A stretch of 64,000 bases of DNA, taken from Bacteroidales bacterium UBA1219. GTDB lineage: Bacteria; Bacteroidota; Bacteroidia; Bacteroidales; P3. Below are positions 26,657 to 38,147 of the stretch, one piece after another. The stretch's first letter is position 1. Each line of letters opens with the position of its first letter. Under the pieces are notes generated by a model. The model saw only the letters and a program-made list of their open reading frames with translations. It was not told the DNA's origin and did not search any database. The stretch is taken from assembly GCA_002309295.1 (NCBI GenBank), contig DBXF01000013.1, forward strand, positions 1 through 64,000. Reading direction: 5' to 3'. The translations under genes were made by a program, and so were the position numbers.

Positions 26657-27199
26657 TTAGAAATGCAACGACAGGCCAATCTGCGTGGGCGAGACATTGA
26701 GTTTCAGCTGTGTGGTTATCGGTTCACGGTGCCCGATGCCGCTGTTGTAGGAGTCGCGCACTTTGTTCAGTTTGTGTTTTCCCCTGATGGCGAGGATGGT
26801 GGTAGGAACCAACATGCAGACTCCCACCCCACAGGCCCATACACCCACATTTGCTCCTATAAAACCGAAGGTCCCCACAATCCCTACTTCACTCTTGTCG
26901 ATACATATCATTCCCCAACCCAGACCTATTAGCGTTCCGCCACCGACAACCAGACCAGCCGACAGTCCCCCGAATATCAACGACTTACGGTAGAGCGACT
27001 TTCCTTTGTCGTAAAGTTCGAACATCTCGTCGGAAAAGAGGTTGTGCAACTCGTCGTTGGAGATGCGCGTCTTGGACTCGTCGGAAGTGTAGTAATATCC
27101 CATGCCTTTCCTCGCGATGGTCTCTATGCTGTCGTTCTGTGCAAACAGGCTACACGAAATGGCCATTACGGCAATCAGAAAAATAGATACCTTTTTCAT
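26657..27199 (-). CDS. Unknown exported/membrane protein
   Basis: A 180-residue protein. The start is placed at the ATG at 27199 because it opens a normal signal peptide (MKKVSIFLIAVMAISCSLFAQ); an in-frame ATG 54 bases upstream would bury it. After a short soluble part (IARKGMGYYYTSDESKTRI, EMFELYDKGKSLYRKS) come two Gly-rich hydrophobic segments (GGLSAGLVVGGGTLIGLGWG and FIGANVGVWACGVGVCMLVP), then a basic C-terminal tail. This resembles many short Bacteroidota proteins of unknown role. It is the middle gene of a three-gene AT-rich cluster. Confidence 0.65.
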   Translation of the reverse strand: MKKVSIFLIAVMAISCSLFAQNDSIETIARKGMGYYYTSDESKTRISNDELHNLFSDEMFELYDKGKSLYRKSLIFGGLSAGLVVGGGTLIGLGWGMICIDKSEVGIVGTFGFIGANVGVWACGVGVCMLVPTTILAIRGKHKLNKVRDSYNSGIGHREPITTQLKLNVSPTQIGLSLHF

Positions 27200-27242
27200 T
27201 GCATTGTTAGTTATTTCGTTTATAATCAATTTATTATAGAAA

Positions 27243-27689
27243 TTAGTCGGCATCGGCGGGAATTATGTCGGCAGAAATTGTATAGGTAAGTTTGCCGTAG
27301 CACGGACCGCTGGGATCTCCTTTGGGAAATGACTCGGTTTTCTCTTCGTAGCTGTATGCCGAAGATTTGAAATTGTACGGACTGAGACCAATAGTGTCGG
27401 TTTTATGAAAAACCACGGTGTCGCCAGTGACGAAAATAAATGACACACTGTCGCCGAAACGGAATCTGAAAACTCTTTCGCAAGATTCTTTCGAGGCAAA
27501 TCCCATGCCGCAGTCTCCATCAACAATTTTCTCGGTGCCATCGGGAATTGTTACATTAATATTTTGTGAAATAACTGTTACCTCGAACCCGGAGTTGTTT
27601 TTTATTACATTTTCCTCAGTATATCCCGGGTCGCAGGAGAACAAAACGGCCGATATGGCCAACACCGTTAAAATCGATTTTAGTTTCAT
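27243..27689 (-). CDS. Unknown small lipoprotein
   Basis: A 148-residue exported lipoprotein. The signal peptide ends in the lipobox AVLFSC with Cys near residue 19. The mature part is predicted beta-rich with no recognisable catalytic motif (VIKNNSGFEVTVISQNINV, DSVSFIFVTGDTVVF) and two further Cys (GDCGMG and ESCERV), which could form a disulfide. First gene of the three-gene unknown cluster. Confidence 0.65.
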   Translation of the reverse strand: MKLKSILTVLAISAVLFSCDPGYTEENVIKNNSGFEVTVISQNINVTIPDGTEKIVDGDCGMGFASKESCERVFRFRFGDSVSFIFVTGDTVVFHKTDTIGLSPYNFKSSAYSYEEKTESFPKGDPSGPCYGKLTYTISADIIPADAD

Positions 27690-29572
<1,883 letters not shown>

Positions 29573-29586
<14 letters not shown>

Positions 29587-32500
29587 TGGGGTGTTCGTAT
29601 TTCAAATTTTCCGGCACGCTGACGCAGTTGGCGGCTATGTCCACCAAATCGGCGTCGCTGTCGGTGGCCGTGATTTGCAGTTTTTTCTTCACCAAGGCGG
29701 CAAGCAGTGCAAACTCGCCCTGTCCGCAGTTGTCGATACGGAATTCGCCGTTGTCGGGCAGTGCGGCGATGGCCTCGCGGTAGTTGCCGTTGCGACGCAG
29801 GTTCTGGCGTGCACGGCGTTCTATGTCGCGACCTTTATAAATATAGTTGTGCAGCACGAGGTCTGCGTAGTAGTCGGCGGTCTCGGTATCGCGGCACAGC
29901 TGTCCGTATTGCTCCACATAGTATTGCCGCATGGCTTTGGCAACGGTGTTGGCGTCGCCTTCCATAAGCGGATTTTCGTTGGTAATACGTGGCAAAATCT
30001 GCACATCCACTCGTCCTTTGCGCAGCATAAACTCCTGTTTCGGGAAAACATGTCCGATGCCGTGGGTGACGAGCGGCAGCACGTCCACACCAAGTTTTTT
30101 GGCCAAATGGAATGCCCCTTTGTGGAAACGCAGTATGTCGCAAGTCTCGGAACGGGTGCCTTCGGGGAAGATAAGCACCGAATAGCCATTGCGCAGAGCC
30201 TTTTCAACCTGTTTCTCGTTCTCCTCAAGTCCGTTGGCCACGGGATAGAAATCGGCGTAACGTATTATCCAGCCGTAGAACGGGCTGTTCCACACCCATT
30301 TGTTTGTCAGACAGATGATTTTGGGGTTGAGGGCAAGCGTATAAAGCAGGTCGAGGTGCGACTGGTGGTTGCAGGTGATGATGGCGGGCTTTTCGAAAGT
30401 CTCGCCGGCGGTGTTGTGCACATGCGCCTTAACTCCCGGCATCCAACGCACGCAGGTGCGCAGAAGCCCACATAAACATTTGTGGTAAAACAACTTATGC
30501 TTTGGCGTTTTGCCTCCGATGGTAAGCACGAAAAATCCCAAAATAGAGAGGAATATCGAGAAAACGAAGAAAACCGTAAAGGCGTAGATGGTTTTCAGAA
30601 GGTTGAGCAGGGTTATCGGCATCAGGCGGTCGTGGCCGCGTTTTTTGGTGAGCCAGCGGTAGATGAGCGGCGGGAAAATGTAGGCCATCAGCACCACGCA
30701 GAACATACCGATTATCGTTACTTCGGCCAGCGAGTGCATGGCAGGGTGTTTGGCAATAATCAGCGAGCCGATGCCGATAAACATAATGGTGGCCGACAGC
30801 AGCACCGAGTTTTTGTACGAGGCAAGCATCTTGCGGCGGTAGGTGTATTCGTACATCATCCCTTCGGTGACGAAAATGGTGTAGTCGTCGCCCTGCCCGA
30901 AAATAAAGGTGGCAAGTATGATGTTGATTATGTTGAACCGTATGTCGAAGATGTTCATTATGCCCAAAATCCAAATCCAGCCCACCGCCAGCGGCAGAAA
31001 CGACAACAGGCTGAGTTCCAGCCGTCCGAACGAGATGGTGAGGAACAGGAAAACGATGAACCCGCAGATGTAAAGCACGTAGTCGAAATCGTCGGAGAGG
31101 GCGTCGACCATCTTGTCCACAATGCTGGTGTTGTCCATGGTAAAGACGGCATCGTCCACATTGCCAAGACGTTGCGACACAGCCTCGCGATGGTTGCTCT
31201 CCATCAGGGTGTAAACCATGCAGCGGTCGGGGTTGCTGCAGAGGTAATTACTTGCAAACGAGTTGATTATCGGTTCAAAATAGGTATATTCGTGTGTTTC
31301 GTGGCTTTTGCCGATGATGTCGAAGAAAGGTTGCAAGGCTCCTTTGCTGTAGCCGAGTTTCGCGGCCTCGGCCTCGACGTTGCGCACAAGGTCGTCGCGG
31401 CGGGTGCTCCAGAAAGCCTCCCACTGCTCCACACGTTGTTTCTGCATCTGTTGCGAAGGCACAAAACCGCCAATCCCCGACACCTTGACCACGGTGCTGT
31501 CGGCGGCCATACTTTCGATGACGGGCATCGCCGCCTCGTAGCCGCGCAGAGCCTCCTCCATATCCTTGCCCTCGGCCACACAGTACACCGACGGCACGCC
31601 GCTCTCGGTCTGGGCTATCAACTTGTCGAGCTTCACCCGCTGGTCGGGAGTCATGTAGTTGATTTTACTCATGTCCGACTCGAAAGCCGTCTGTCGGCTG
31701 AAATAATACAACGGTATGGTTATCAGCACTATGGCAAGGACGAATATCTTGTTCTGTTCGAAACGGCGGTCGGCCACCTTGCCGAAGACAAGTCTTGTGG
31801 CTGAGCGGTCCTGCTTGTGGAACAGCGTTTTACGGAACAGATGCGGCAAAAAGACCAGTACAAAGAGTATCGTCCCGACAAGGAGCAGAGCGGCGAAGAG
31901 CCCTAGGTCTTTCATGGCGTCGGAACTGATGAATACAAGGCTCAGGAAGGCACCCACGGTGGTGAGGTTGCCCGTAACGAGTGGCTCAATTATGTCCTTG
32001 ATAGTCTGTTCCTTGCTGTATCCCTGCTGGTAATGGGCAAGGAAATGCAAGGGGTAATTCACTGCAATTCCGACAATTATGGACCCCACCCCTATCGCTA
32101 TCACCGACACGGTGCCTTTGAACAGGGCGAGGAACGCCAGTCCGAACAATGCGCCGAAAGTAATGGAGAACACAATGATTATCAACGCTCTGGCATCGCG
32201 GAAGAAGTACATCAGCAGGGCAAGGATGAGCACCAGCGCAAGGATGGTGGAGATGATGCTGTCGGTTTTGATACGGTCGGCGTTCTCCACCGAAATCACG
32301 GCGGCACCGATATAATCCACTTTCACCGTGCCTCCGAACTCATTTTCAACCTCGTGGGCAATCTTATCTATCTGTTGCACAAGCTTTTTGTTGCCCGAAG
32401 TCTCGCTCACGGGGTATTTGGAGGTGACAGCCATTATCGCCTCGGTGCCCTCCTTGTTGAAAACGTATCCGTCGATGATTTCGTAACTGTCGCCCATGGG

Positions 32501-33073
32501 GTTTCCGCCCCCAAGTTGCGGAAGCTTAGGCGATACGAAGCCCAGCGGGTCGTTCACGATTATCTTTTTGGCCACACCGCCGGCGGGCGAGAGAAGCACC
32601 TGCTTGTCGGCGGCAAGTGCCTGTGCTATCTTCTGCGGAGCGAGAAGGCTGTCGATACGGGCATAGTCGGCGCTGTCGAGGTAGTACGGCATATTGGCCT
32701 GCACGAATTTCGTCAGTTCGAAAACCTTTTCCTCGTTCACCTGATAGAAAATGTCGGTGGTATGCTCCGCCACGTCGGGACTTTCGAGACGTGCGGCCAT
32801 GCGGTCCACGGCGTCCATGATTTTCTCCTGGTCGGGTTCGCCCTGCGTGGCATACACGTTTATCATTATCTTATTGGCCGCCCCAATGTTCTGATAGGCA
32901 TAATTTTGGCGGTTGTCGTGTCCCTCCTGCGGCAAAAAACGGCTGATGTCCTCAACGAAATCGAGTCGCAGCAGACACAGGGCCATCAAAGCGAGCAATA
33001 CCGTCAGCACAACGACCATCAAGGGATGACGTTTGTCGAAAAAGGCATATAGGCGGAGCAGTATATTTCTCAC
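29573..33073 (-). CDS. MMPL/RND lipid exporter fused to a lysophospholipid-type acyltransferase
   Basis: A 1166-residue inner-membrane protein. Residues 1 to about 800 form an RND/MMPL lipid transporter with two sets of hydrophobic segments (IISTILALVLILALLMYFF, GVGSIIVGIAVNYPLHFLAH; FVLYICGFIVFLFLTIS-like repeat in the second half, IFGQGDDYTIFVTEGMMYEY) separated by periplasmic domains. Residues about 860-1080 are an acyltransferase: NHQSHLDLLY gives the HX4D catalytic motif near residue 899, and VLIFPEGTRSETCD the second block. In aryl-polyene clusters these are often separate genes. The gene overlaps the GT2 stop by 4 bases and the oxidoreductase start by up to 14. Confidence 0.88.
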
Positions 33074-33807
33074 TTTTTCAGCAATTTAATCAGTTTTCGG
33101 ATTCCCATCGACGGATAGCCGTAAACCACGGCCAGCAGGCAGAGCACTGTGTTTAGCACGCTGATACGTGCAAAGTCGGCGGTGGGCCGGAAATGGCTCA
33201 CGCGCTCCTCCTGCGGGGGGTAGTAAACGTTTATGGGACAGGACTTTATCTTCACATCGCGCCAAGCGCAACGCACAAGTATCTCAAGTTCAGCCTCGTA
33301 GCGGTTGTTCAGCGGGTTGTGTCGACCGATCTTTTTCAGAGGATACACACGAAAACCCGTCTGTGTGTCGGGCAGACGGCGGATGGTCTGCACCGTGAAC
33401 CAGAAATTGGAGAAACGGTTGGCAAAGCCGTTTTTCGAAGGCATATTGGGGTTGTCGAACTTGCGGCTGCCCACCACAAGGCTCCCTTCGTCGGCCGAAT
33501 AGCAGTCGAGCAACGTGGGTATGTCCGAAGCTCGGTGCTGACCGTCGGAGTCGAGGGTTACGGCGGTGTCGAAACCCTTTTGCAGAGCGGCTTTGAAGCC
33601 TTGACGCAGGGCATAGCCTTTGCCGCGGTTCTTGGGGTAGGAAACAACTGTGACGCTATCGCCCAAAGTACGGAGAATGCCCTCGGTGCCGTCGGTGGAG
33701 CCGTCGTTTACAACAATGATGTCGGACACGAAACTGCGCACATCGTCAACGACGGCGGGCAATGTGGCCGCGTTGTTGTATGTGGGGATGATGGCACAGA
33801 CTTTCAT
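33070..33807 (-). CDS. Family 2 glycosyltransferase (dolichyl/polyprenyl-phosphate type)
   Basis: A 245-residue inverting GT-A enzyme. It starts VCAIIPTYNNAATLPAVVDD, has DIIVVNDGSTDGTEGIL and the DxD metal site in AVTLDSDGQHRASDI, then NRFSNFWFTVQTIRRLPDTQTGFRVY. The C-terminus has a short amphipathic stretch and one possible hydrophobic segment (ISVLNTVLCLLAVVYGYP). GT2 genes of this kind occur inside aryl-polyene-type clusters, where they may glycosylate the lipid head. It overlaps the MMPL gene by 4 bases. Confidence 0.88.
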   Translation of the reverse strand: MKVCAIIPTYNNAATLPAVVDDVRSFVSDIIVVNDGSTDGTEGILRTLGDSVTVVSYPKNRGKGYALRQGFKAALQKGFDTAVTLDSDGQHRASDIPTLLDCYSADEGSLVVGSRKFDNPNMPSKNGFANRFSNFWFTVQTIRRLPDTQTGFRVYPLKKIGRHNPLNNRYEAELEILVRCAWRDVKIKSCPINVYYPPQEERVSHFRPTADFARISVLNTVLCLLAVVYGYPSMGIRKLIKLLKK

Positions 33808-33819
33808 TGTGGCGGGTTG

Positions 33820-34191
33820 TCAGTGTTTCTCGCAAAGCAGGCTCGCTTTAACGACAATCGTTTCGGGGTCGGAAATGGTGGTCTTGGCGGAAAACAGGGT
33901 TTCGCTTTGCGCAACAAGCTGTATGTCAAAGGTAAACACCTTGCCTTCGGCCGGAGTCATAAGGTTCAGGAATTTCATGTTTTTCACCGTCGGAATGCGG
34001 ATTTCGCCGCCTACGACCTCGGTAACCAACTGACGGATAATCTCCAAGGTGCAGACGCCCGGAACGATGGGGTTGTCGGGGAAATGCGCCTGGAAAATGA
34101 CGTGGTCCATGCGGAACACTATTTCGCGACGAATGTGCAGCGAGTCAGTATCGTGGGTGCCGACAATGGTGTAAAAACTCCCGTCTATCAT
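33820..34191 (-). CDS. FabZ/ApeI-like 3-hydroxyacyl-ACP dehydratase (hotdog fold)
   Basis: A 123-residue hotdog protein predicted to dehydrate beta-hydroxyacyl-ACP to the trans-2-enoyl form. VIFQAHFPDNPIVPGVCTLEII holds the family pattern: His36 before the PDNPIVPG turn and Glu50 in the helix match the catalytic His/Glu of FabZ. The rest alternates strands (KNMKFLNLMTPAEGKVFTFD) to the end. It sits in the middle of the ketosynthase operon, 12 bases before the GT2 gene and 5 after the LolA-like gene. A thioesterase of the same fold is less likely because of the PG motif. Confidence 0.82.
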   Translation of the reverse strand: MIDGSFYTIVGTHDTDSLHIRREIVFRMDHVIFQAHFPDNPIVPGVCTLEIIRQLVTEVVGGEIRIPTVKNMKFLNLMTPAEGKVFTFDIQLVAQSETLFSAKTTISDPETIVVKASLLCEKH

Positions 34192-34196
34192 AGCAG

Positions 34197-34832
34197 CTAT
34201 TTAAGGTTAAACATTTTATCGTCAATAGAGGCATTCACTTTGTGGTTGCTGAAAGTGATGGTGGTGCTGTCGCCCTCCTTCTCGTTCATAAACATTTTCA
34301 CGGCCACCATCTTTTGTTTGTCCAAAGTCAGTTCCAGATGGTTGAAAAAGACTTTCAAACGGCGGTTGGCGGGAGTCAGCTTGATCCAATAGGCGTTGGC
34401 GCCGACATAGAACTCACTCTTGAAATTCTTGCCGTCGTCGAGCTCCTTGCCGCTCACCACACCGGTTATCAGCGCAGCCATCTGACGGTACATGCGTCCG
34501 TCTTTGCCCTGCTCTTTGCCATCAGCGTCGGTGACTTTAACTTTGGCACCTTCCATAACTACCACCGACACAGTGGGTTTAGTGTATTCCCATCGCAACG
34601 ATGACGGTTTTCTGAAATACATAACACCCTCACTGACAGATACTTCGTTAAAGAGTGCCGATTTTTTCTCCTGTCGGAAATCGCATTGCATCGTCTGGAA
34701 ATTGTCGTTCATCGCCGAAAGCAAGGCTTTTTTTTCGGCATCGGAAACGGCTTTGAAACCAGCAGGTTGGGCCATGGAGCACAGCGTTGCGGCAAGCATG
34801 ACCATAAGGGAAAAAAGCCTTGTCTTTTTCAT
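34197..34832 (-). CDS. LolA-like outer membrane lipoprotein carrier protein
   Basis: A periplasmic lipid- or lipoprotein-carrier of the LolA/LolB fold, 211 residues with a signal peptide ending at CSMAQ. The mature sequence follows the LolA order: MNDNFQTMQCDFRQEKKSALFNEV, then GVMYFRKPSSLRWEYTKPT with the Arg-Trp pair, VTDADG, and a C-terminal strand series (KLTPANRRLKVFFNHLELTL). Dedicated LolA-like proteins are common in aryl-polyene clusters, where they are thought to carry the product across the periplasm with the MMPL exporter. Confidence 0.85.
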   Translation of the reverse strand: MKKTRLFSLMVMLAATLCSMAQPAGFKAVSDAEKKALLSAMNDNFQTMQCDFRQEKKSALFNEVSVSEGVMYFRKPSSLRWEYTKPTVSVVVMEGAKVKVTDADGKEQGKDGRMYRQMAALITGVVSGKELDDGKNFKSEFYVGANAYWIKLTPANRRLKVFFNHLELTLDKQKMVAVKMFMNEKEGDSTTITFSNHKVNASIDDKMFNLK

Positions 34833-34838
34833 AACACT

Positions 34839-35186
34839 TTATTTTAAAACAATGAAATACATGCCGGCAATGATAAGAGCCACACCAAGCCATCGTATCA
34901 AGGGGATACTTTCGCCGAAAACTGCAGAAGCCAGAATCATGCTGAAAATAAAGCTGGCACCTGACAGGGGGTGTATCACCGAAAGGTCATGATTTTTAAG
35001 TAGATACATCCATAACACAGTAGCTGCAAACATTGCGCCGCCAGCTGCCAAAAGCCACCAGTTGGTGAACACACGCCACGACCATTCAAAACGGTCCGAA
35101 AGAGTGGCCTTTTTCATAAACACCTGCCCGAGCGCAAGACACAACGACTGCAGTAGGCTCCATAATATCAATATAACTTTAGACAT
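34839..35186 (-). CDS. Small EamA/SMR-type drug/metabolite transporter
   Basis: A 115-residue membrane protein with four hydrophobic segments (VILILWSLLQSLCLALGQ, WWLLAAGGAMFAATVLWMYLL, LSGASFIFSMILASAVFGE, WLGVALIIAGMYFIVL). The pattern is that of half-size EamA/SMR transporters, which act as dimers, and the GESIPLIRWLGVALIIAG ending is typical. In the same operon as LolA-like and MMPL genes; it overlaps the ketosynthase stop by 8 bases. It may flip a lipid-linked intermediate, as ArnE/ArnF-type proteins do, but that is inference. Confidence 0.75.
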   Translation of the reverse strand: MSKVILILWSLLQSLCLALGQVFMKKATLSDRFEWSWRVFTNWWLLAAGGAMFAATVLWMYLLKNHDLSVIHPLSGASFIFSMILASAVFGESIPLIRWLGVALIIAGMYFIVLK

Positions 35187-37428
35187 TTGAAAGTAGTGCT
35201 AATGAATACTCTAAATCTTTGAAATGATTAACCACGAGTATGTTACGCGGTTTGTCGATATTTTTATCACTATTATTCGTTAAAAACGAAGGAATTTTGC
35301 CGTTTTTCAGACAAACGGCCGCAGCGTAGATTCCCATGGCCGGCATGGTGAACCCTTCGCCGAAAAGATGTTTGTAACGTAGCACCGCAGCCTGTGGCAA
35401 CATACGGCAGAAATCATCGTAATGACGGTTGTTATCGGCATTTTCGTCCTTGCCCGTCATCACCGCTGCGATGTCGGAACGTTGCAGTCCGTGCCTTTGC
35501 AGCATTGCGTCGAGGGTGCACTGCAACTCCTCTTCGCTGGGACGGAAAAACAGCTGTGTGTCAAGCAGTTCGCACCAGGCAGCTTCCGTCTGGCGGTTTT
35601 CCAGAAACATCGTCAAAGCCGTTTCGCCGGCGAAGGTGCCGTCCCAGAAGTCGACCTTGTCCAGAAGGTCGTAGTAGTCGGGCGTCATCTCGTCGTGACC
35701 GCCCACCAGAGCAGTTTTAATCTTGCCCAGCTTGAACTGCAGGAAAGCGTCCTGCAAGGCACTTTCGAACGACACCCCGCGTTGCGAGTAGGTGCAGTTG
35801 TAGCCGTGGCAGTGCAGGTTAAGCGCCACCTGCGAACTGATGGTGTTGTGGGTGGACTGCATGAAATAGGTCGGCGTGAGCAGCTGCTCGCCGTCCACTA
35901 CCATGGCGCGGAGGAATTTCTCGGTGTTTTCGATACATCCCAAGCCCGTACCGGTGATGATGGCGTCGATGGCCGAGCCGTCGGCGGTAGGCAGCGCCGA
36001 GAGTGCCGTAGTGAGAGCGCGTTTCAGCACCGCTCCCATGCGGCGGGCCGCTTTCGGGTCGATAAACTGCTTATAATCAGGCGACAGAGCCCTGACATAT
36101 TTCTCGTTGTAGAAAATCGGATTTTCAAACCATTCCTCGCCAAGAGGCTGTTGCACACTTATTTGCGAAGCTCCACCGATGAACACCCTGCGTTTTTCGT
36201 CGTAAACGCTTGACGTATGTGTCTGTTTTTCAGGCTGGTATTTGCCAAAAATCAGCGACGAGTCGTTGCCACCGAAACCGAAGGAGTTGGTCATCACATG
36301 GGTGAGCGAAACGCCAGTTTTCAGGAATTTCTGCGGCACCACAGGCACGTCAGCCATAGGCGTCTCGAAACCGAGGCTCGGCGGGATGAAGCCGTGTTGC
36401 ATGGCAAGTATGGAAATCACCGCCTCCACGCTGCCCGCGGCACTTGTGCAGTGTCCCGTAAAGGCTTTGGTGGAGGAGATTGGCGGGTAGTCGTTGCCGA
36501 ACACCCGCAGTATGGCGTTGCCCTCGCTGGAGTCGTTGTTTTGCGTGCCAGTGCCGTGCGCGTTGATGTAGTCGATGTCAGATGGTTGCAGACCGCTGTC
36601 GGCAAGAGCCTGTGTCATAGCCAGATACGCCCCTTCTCCTTCCGGCGAGGTGGCCGTCTGGTGGAAAGCGTCGCAGCTGTTGGCGTAGCCTTCGAGGGTG
36701 CAGAGAATCTCCGCCCCGCGGGCCTTGGCCTCGCTCTCGCGTTCTATCACGAGGAAAGCGGCGCCTTCGCCGAGGTTAAGGCCGTTGCGACCATCGTCGA
36801 AGGGACGGCAGCGCTCGCGGTCGAGAATCATCAGGGTGTTGAAACCGTTGAGGTGGAACTTGCTCAGACACTCGGTGCCGCCCACCACGGCTTTGTCGGC
36901 CCTGCCGCTCTTGATGAGGTTGGCACCGAGGATGATGGCGTTGGAGGCCGAGGAACAGGCGGTGGAGATGGTGGTGGTCTGCGAGAAACGGCCGAAGAAA
37001 TCGGCAGCGAAAGCAGTCCCTGCACCGCAGTCGTGGGCCGCGATGTAGGCCACATCTTTGTCGTCGAAGAAACTGAGGTACAGCTGTTCGCTTTTCTCCA
37101 TGCCGCCCACGGTGGTGCCGTTGATCAGCGCCACACGGCCGCTGTCGGGCTGCAGGTGCGACTGCTGCAAGGCCTCGCGCATGGCCATAAGAGAGAGGAG
37201 AGGCGTGCGGGTGGTTACCACGTCGGCAGGGATGTCCATACGCTGGCGCATCTCGGCTTCGGTCATCGGCACCTCGCACACGGGAATGTCGGTATGAGCG
37301 GTGCTGAGGTACCTTACGGCACCCACACCGGAACGGCAGTGCAACAGCGCGTCGAGCGTGGACTCAACGCCCACACCGATGCCCGTAACGATACCCATCC
37401 CCGTTACTACAATCGCGTCTCCCATCAA
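35179..37428 (-). CDS. Fused beta-ketoacyl-ACP synthase and chain-length-factor-like ketosynthase
   Basis: A 749-residue protein with two thiolase-fold domains. Domain 1 (about 1-405) is a complete FabF-type ketosynthase: Cys158 in STACSSASNA, His291 in NAHGTGTQNN and His326 in FTGHCTSAAG give the Cys-His-His set. Domain 2 (about 430-740) looks like the Ketoacyl-synt_2 group (FMQSTHNTISSQVALN, then QRGVSFESAL, ALVGGHDEMT). Counting back from the shared VGG, the Cys position of domain 2 is Gly551, so it is probably catalytically dead, like a chain-length factor. In aryl-polyene and flexirubin clusters the two subunits are usually separate genes. The ACP gene lies 10 bases upstream. Confidence 0.88.
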   Translation of the reverse strand: MMGDAIVVTGMGIVTGIGVGVESTLDALLHCRSGVGAVRYLSTAHTDIPVCEVPMTEAEMRQRMDIPADVVTTRTPLLSLMAMREALQQSHLQPDSGRVALINGTTVGGMEKSEQLYLSFFDDKDVAYIAAHDCGAGTAFAADFFGRFSQTTTISTACSSASNAIILGANLIKSGRADKAVVGGTECLSKFHLNGFNTLMILDRERCRPFDDGRNGLNLGEGAAFLVIERESEAKARGAEILCTLEGYANSCDAFHQTATSPEGEGAYLAMTQALADSGLQPSDIDYINAHGTGTQNNDSSEGNAILRVFGNDYPPISSTKAFTGHCTSAAGSVEAVISILAMQHGFIPPSLGFETPMADVPVVPQKFLKTGVSLTHVMTNSFGFGGNDSSLIFGKYQPEKQTHTSSVYDEKRRVFIGGASQISVQQPLGEEWFENPIFYNEKYVRALSPDYKQFIDPKAARRMGAVLKRALTTALSALPTADGSAIDAIITGTGLGCIENTEKFLRAMVVDGEQLLTPTYFMQSTHNTISSQVALNLHCHGYNCTYSQRGVSFESALQDAFLQFKLGKIKTALVGGHDEMTPDYYDLLDKVDFWDGTFAGETALTMFLENRQTEAAWCELLDTQLFFRPSEEELQCTLDAMLQRHGLQRSDIAAVMTGKDENADNNRHYDDFCRMLPQAAVLRYKHLFGEGFTMPAMGIYAAAVCLKNGKIPSFLTNNSDKNIDKPRNILVVNHFKDLEYSLALLSNV

Positions 37429-37438
37429 AAGAAAAGGC

Positions 37439-37696
37439 TTATTTTGTACGGTGAGCCTGGATGTATTCGGCCATCACTCTTACCGACTTGAATACGTCCT
37501 TGCCTTCGGCGGCTGAGTTCAGCTTGATGCCGTAGTTCTTCTCCATCAGCACTATGAGTTCCAGCGCGTCGATGGAGTCGAGACCCAGACCTTCGCCAAA
37601 AAGAGGAGCGTTTTCGTCGATGTCCTCAGGTTTCATGTCTTCGAGGTTGAGCACCTCAATTATCTGTTTCTTAAGCTCTAATATCAGTTCTTCCAT
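37439..37696 (-). CDS. Acyl carrier protein
   Basis: An 85-residue carrier protein. Ser41 in GLGLDSIDALEL is the expected phosphopantetheine site, and the helices fit (MEELILELKKQIIEVLNL; VMAEYIQAHRTK). ENAPLFGEGLGLDSID is typical of ACPs of aryl-polyene/flexirubin-like clusters rather than housekeeping AcpP (GADSLD). It is the first gene of the nine-gene operon, 10 bases before the ketosynthase fusion, with a good promoter upstream. The phosphopantetheinyl transferase needed is not in the operon but one is fused to IspF at 1271-2446. Confidence 0.9.
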   Translation of the reverse strand: MEELILELKKQIIEVLNLEDMKPEDIDENAPLFGEGLGLDSIDALELIVLMEKNYGIKLNSAAEGKDVFKSVRVMAEYIQAHRTK

Positions 37697-37733
37697 TGTG
37701 TTTTTATTATCTTTTTTTCAAAAATTAAAAGTG

Positions 37734-37765
37734 CAAATATACGATTTTTTTTGTAAAGTGACAAA
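37734..37765 (-). promoter_or_regulatory. Bacteroidota promoter of the ACP-ketosynthase operon
   Basis: Minus-strand TTTG (37765-37762), 20 bases, TATATTTG (37741-37734), ending 38 bases before the ACP start. This is a close match to the Bacteroidota consensus and likely drives the whole nine-gene operon. Confidence 0.75.
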
Positions 37766-38030
37766 TGATTTGTGATTTGTGATTAGAAAAATTTATAAAA
37801 GAGACTGATTTTGAGCAAAATAGCACTCCACTCCTCACAATTCTGTTTGTGGCTTTTTTGAAAGAGATGAAAAAGTGTCTATTGCAAAATACACTTTTGG
37901 GAGTGTTTTTGTATTATGAGGGAAACAAATTTGCACGGTTGGTTTGAAAAAAATGTACAGAAAAACGACTTTTTCTCGTTTATCTGTACAAAATTTTGAA
38001 ACCATATAATAAAACAGGCTGGTGGTTTAT
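37766..38030. other. Non-coding spacer
   Basis: Between the operon promoter and the hairpin element nothing gene-like is seen. It includes TGATTTGTGATT short repeats near 37770 and unremarkable AT-rich sequence. Confidence 0.5.
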
Positions 38031-38033
38031 GTT

Positions 38034-38118
38034 GCCCCTTAGGGGCGTAATGGTTGGGGGGGGGATTTACTAACCGGAGGTTATCACCTCCGGCTGTATT
38101 ATTGCGCCCTTACAGGGC
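38034..38118. repeat. Composite three-hairpin intergenic element
   Basis: Three perfect inverted repeats in 85 bases: GCCCCT-T-AGGGGC (38034-38046), CCGGAGGT-TATC-ACCTCCGG (38074-38093) and GCCCT-TAC-AGGGC (38106-38118). A run of nine or more G lies between the first two. The outer hairpins share the GCCC/GGGC core, so the element looks like a compact folded unit. There is no transposase. Confidence 0.65.
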
Positions 38119-38147
38119 TATAACGAAAAAATTATAAGTCAGCTAAC

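Noticed and set aside
30482..31804. 440-codon open frame on the plus strand
   Set aside because: Antisense to the MMPL-acyltransferase gene; His-rich, Val-rich text typical of antisense shadows.
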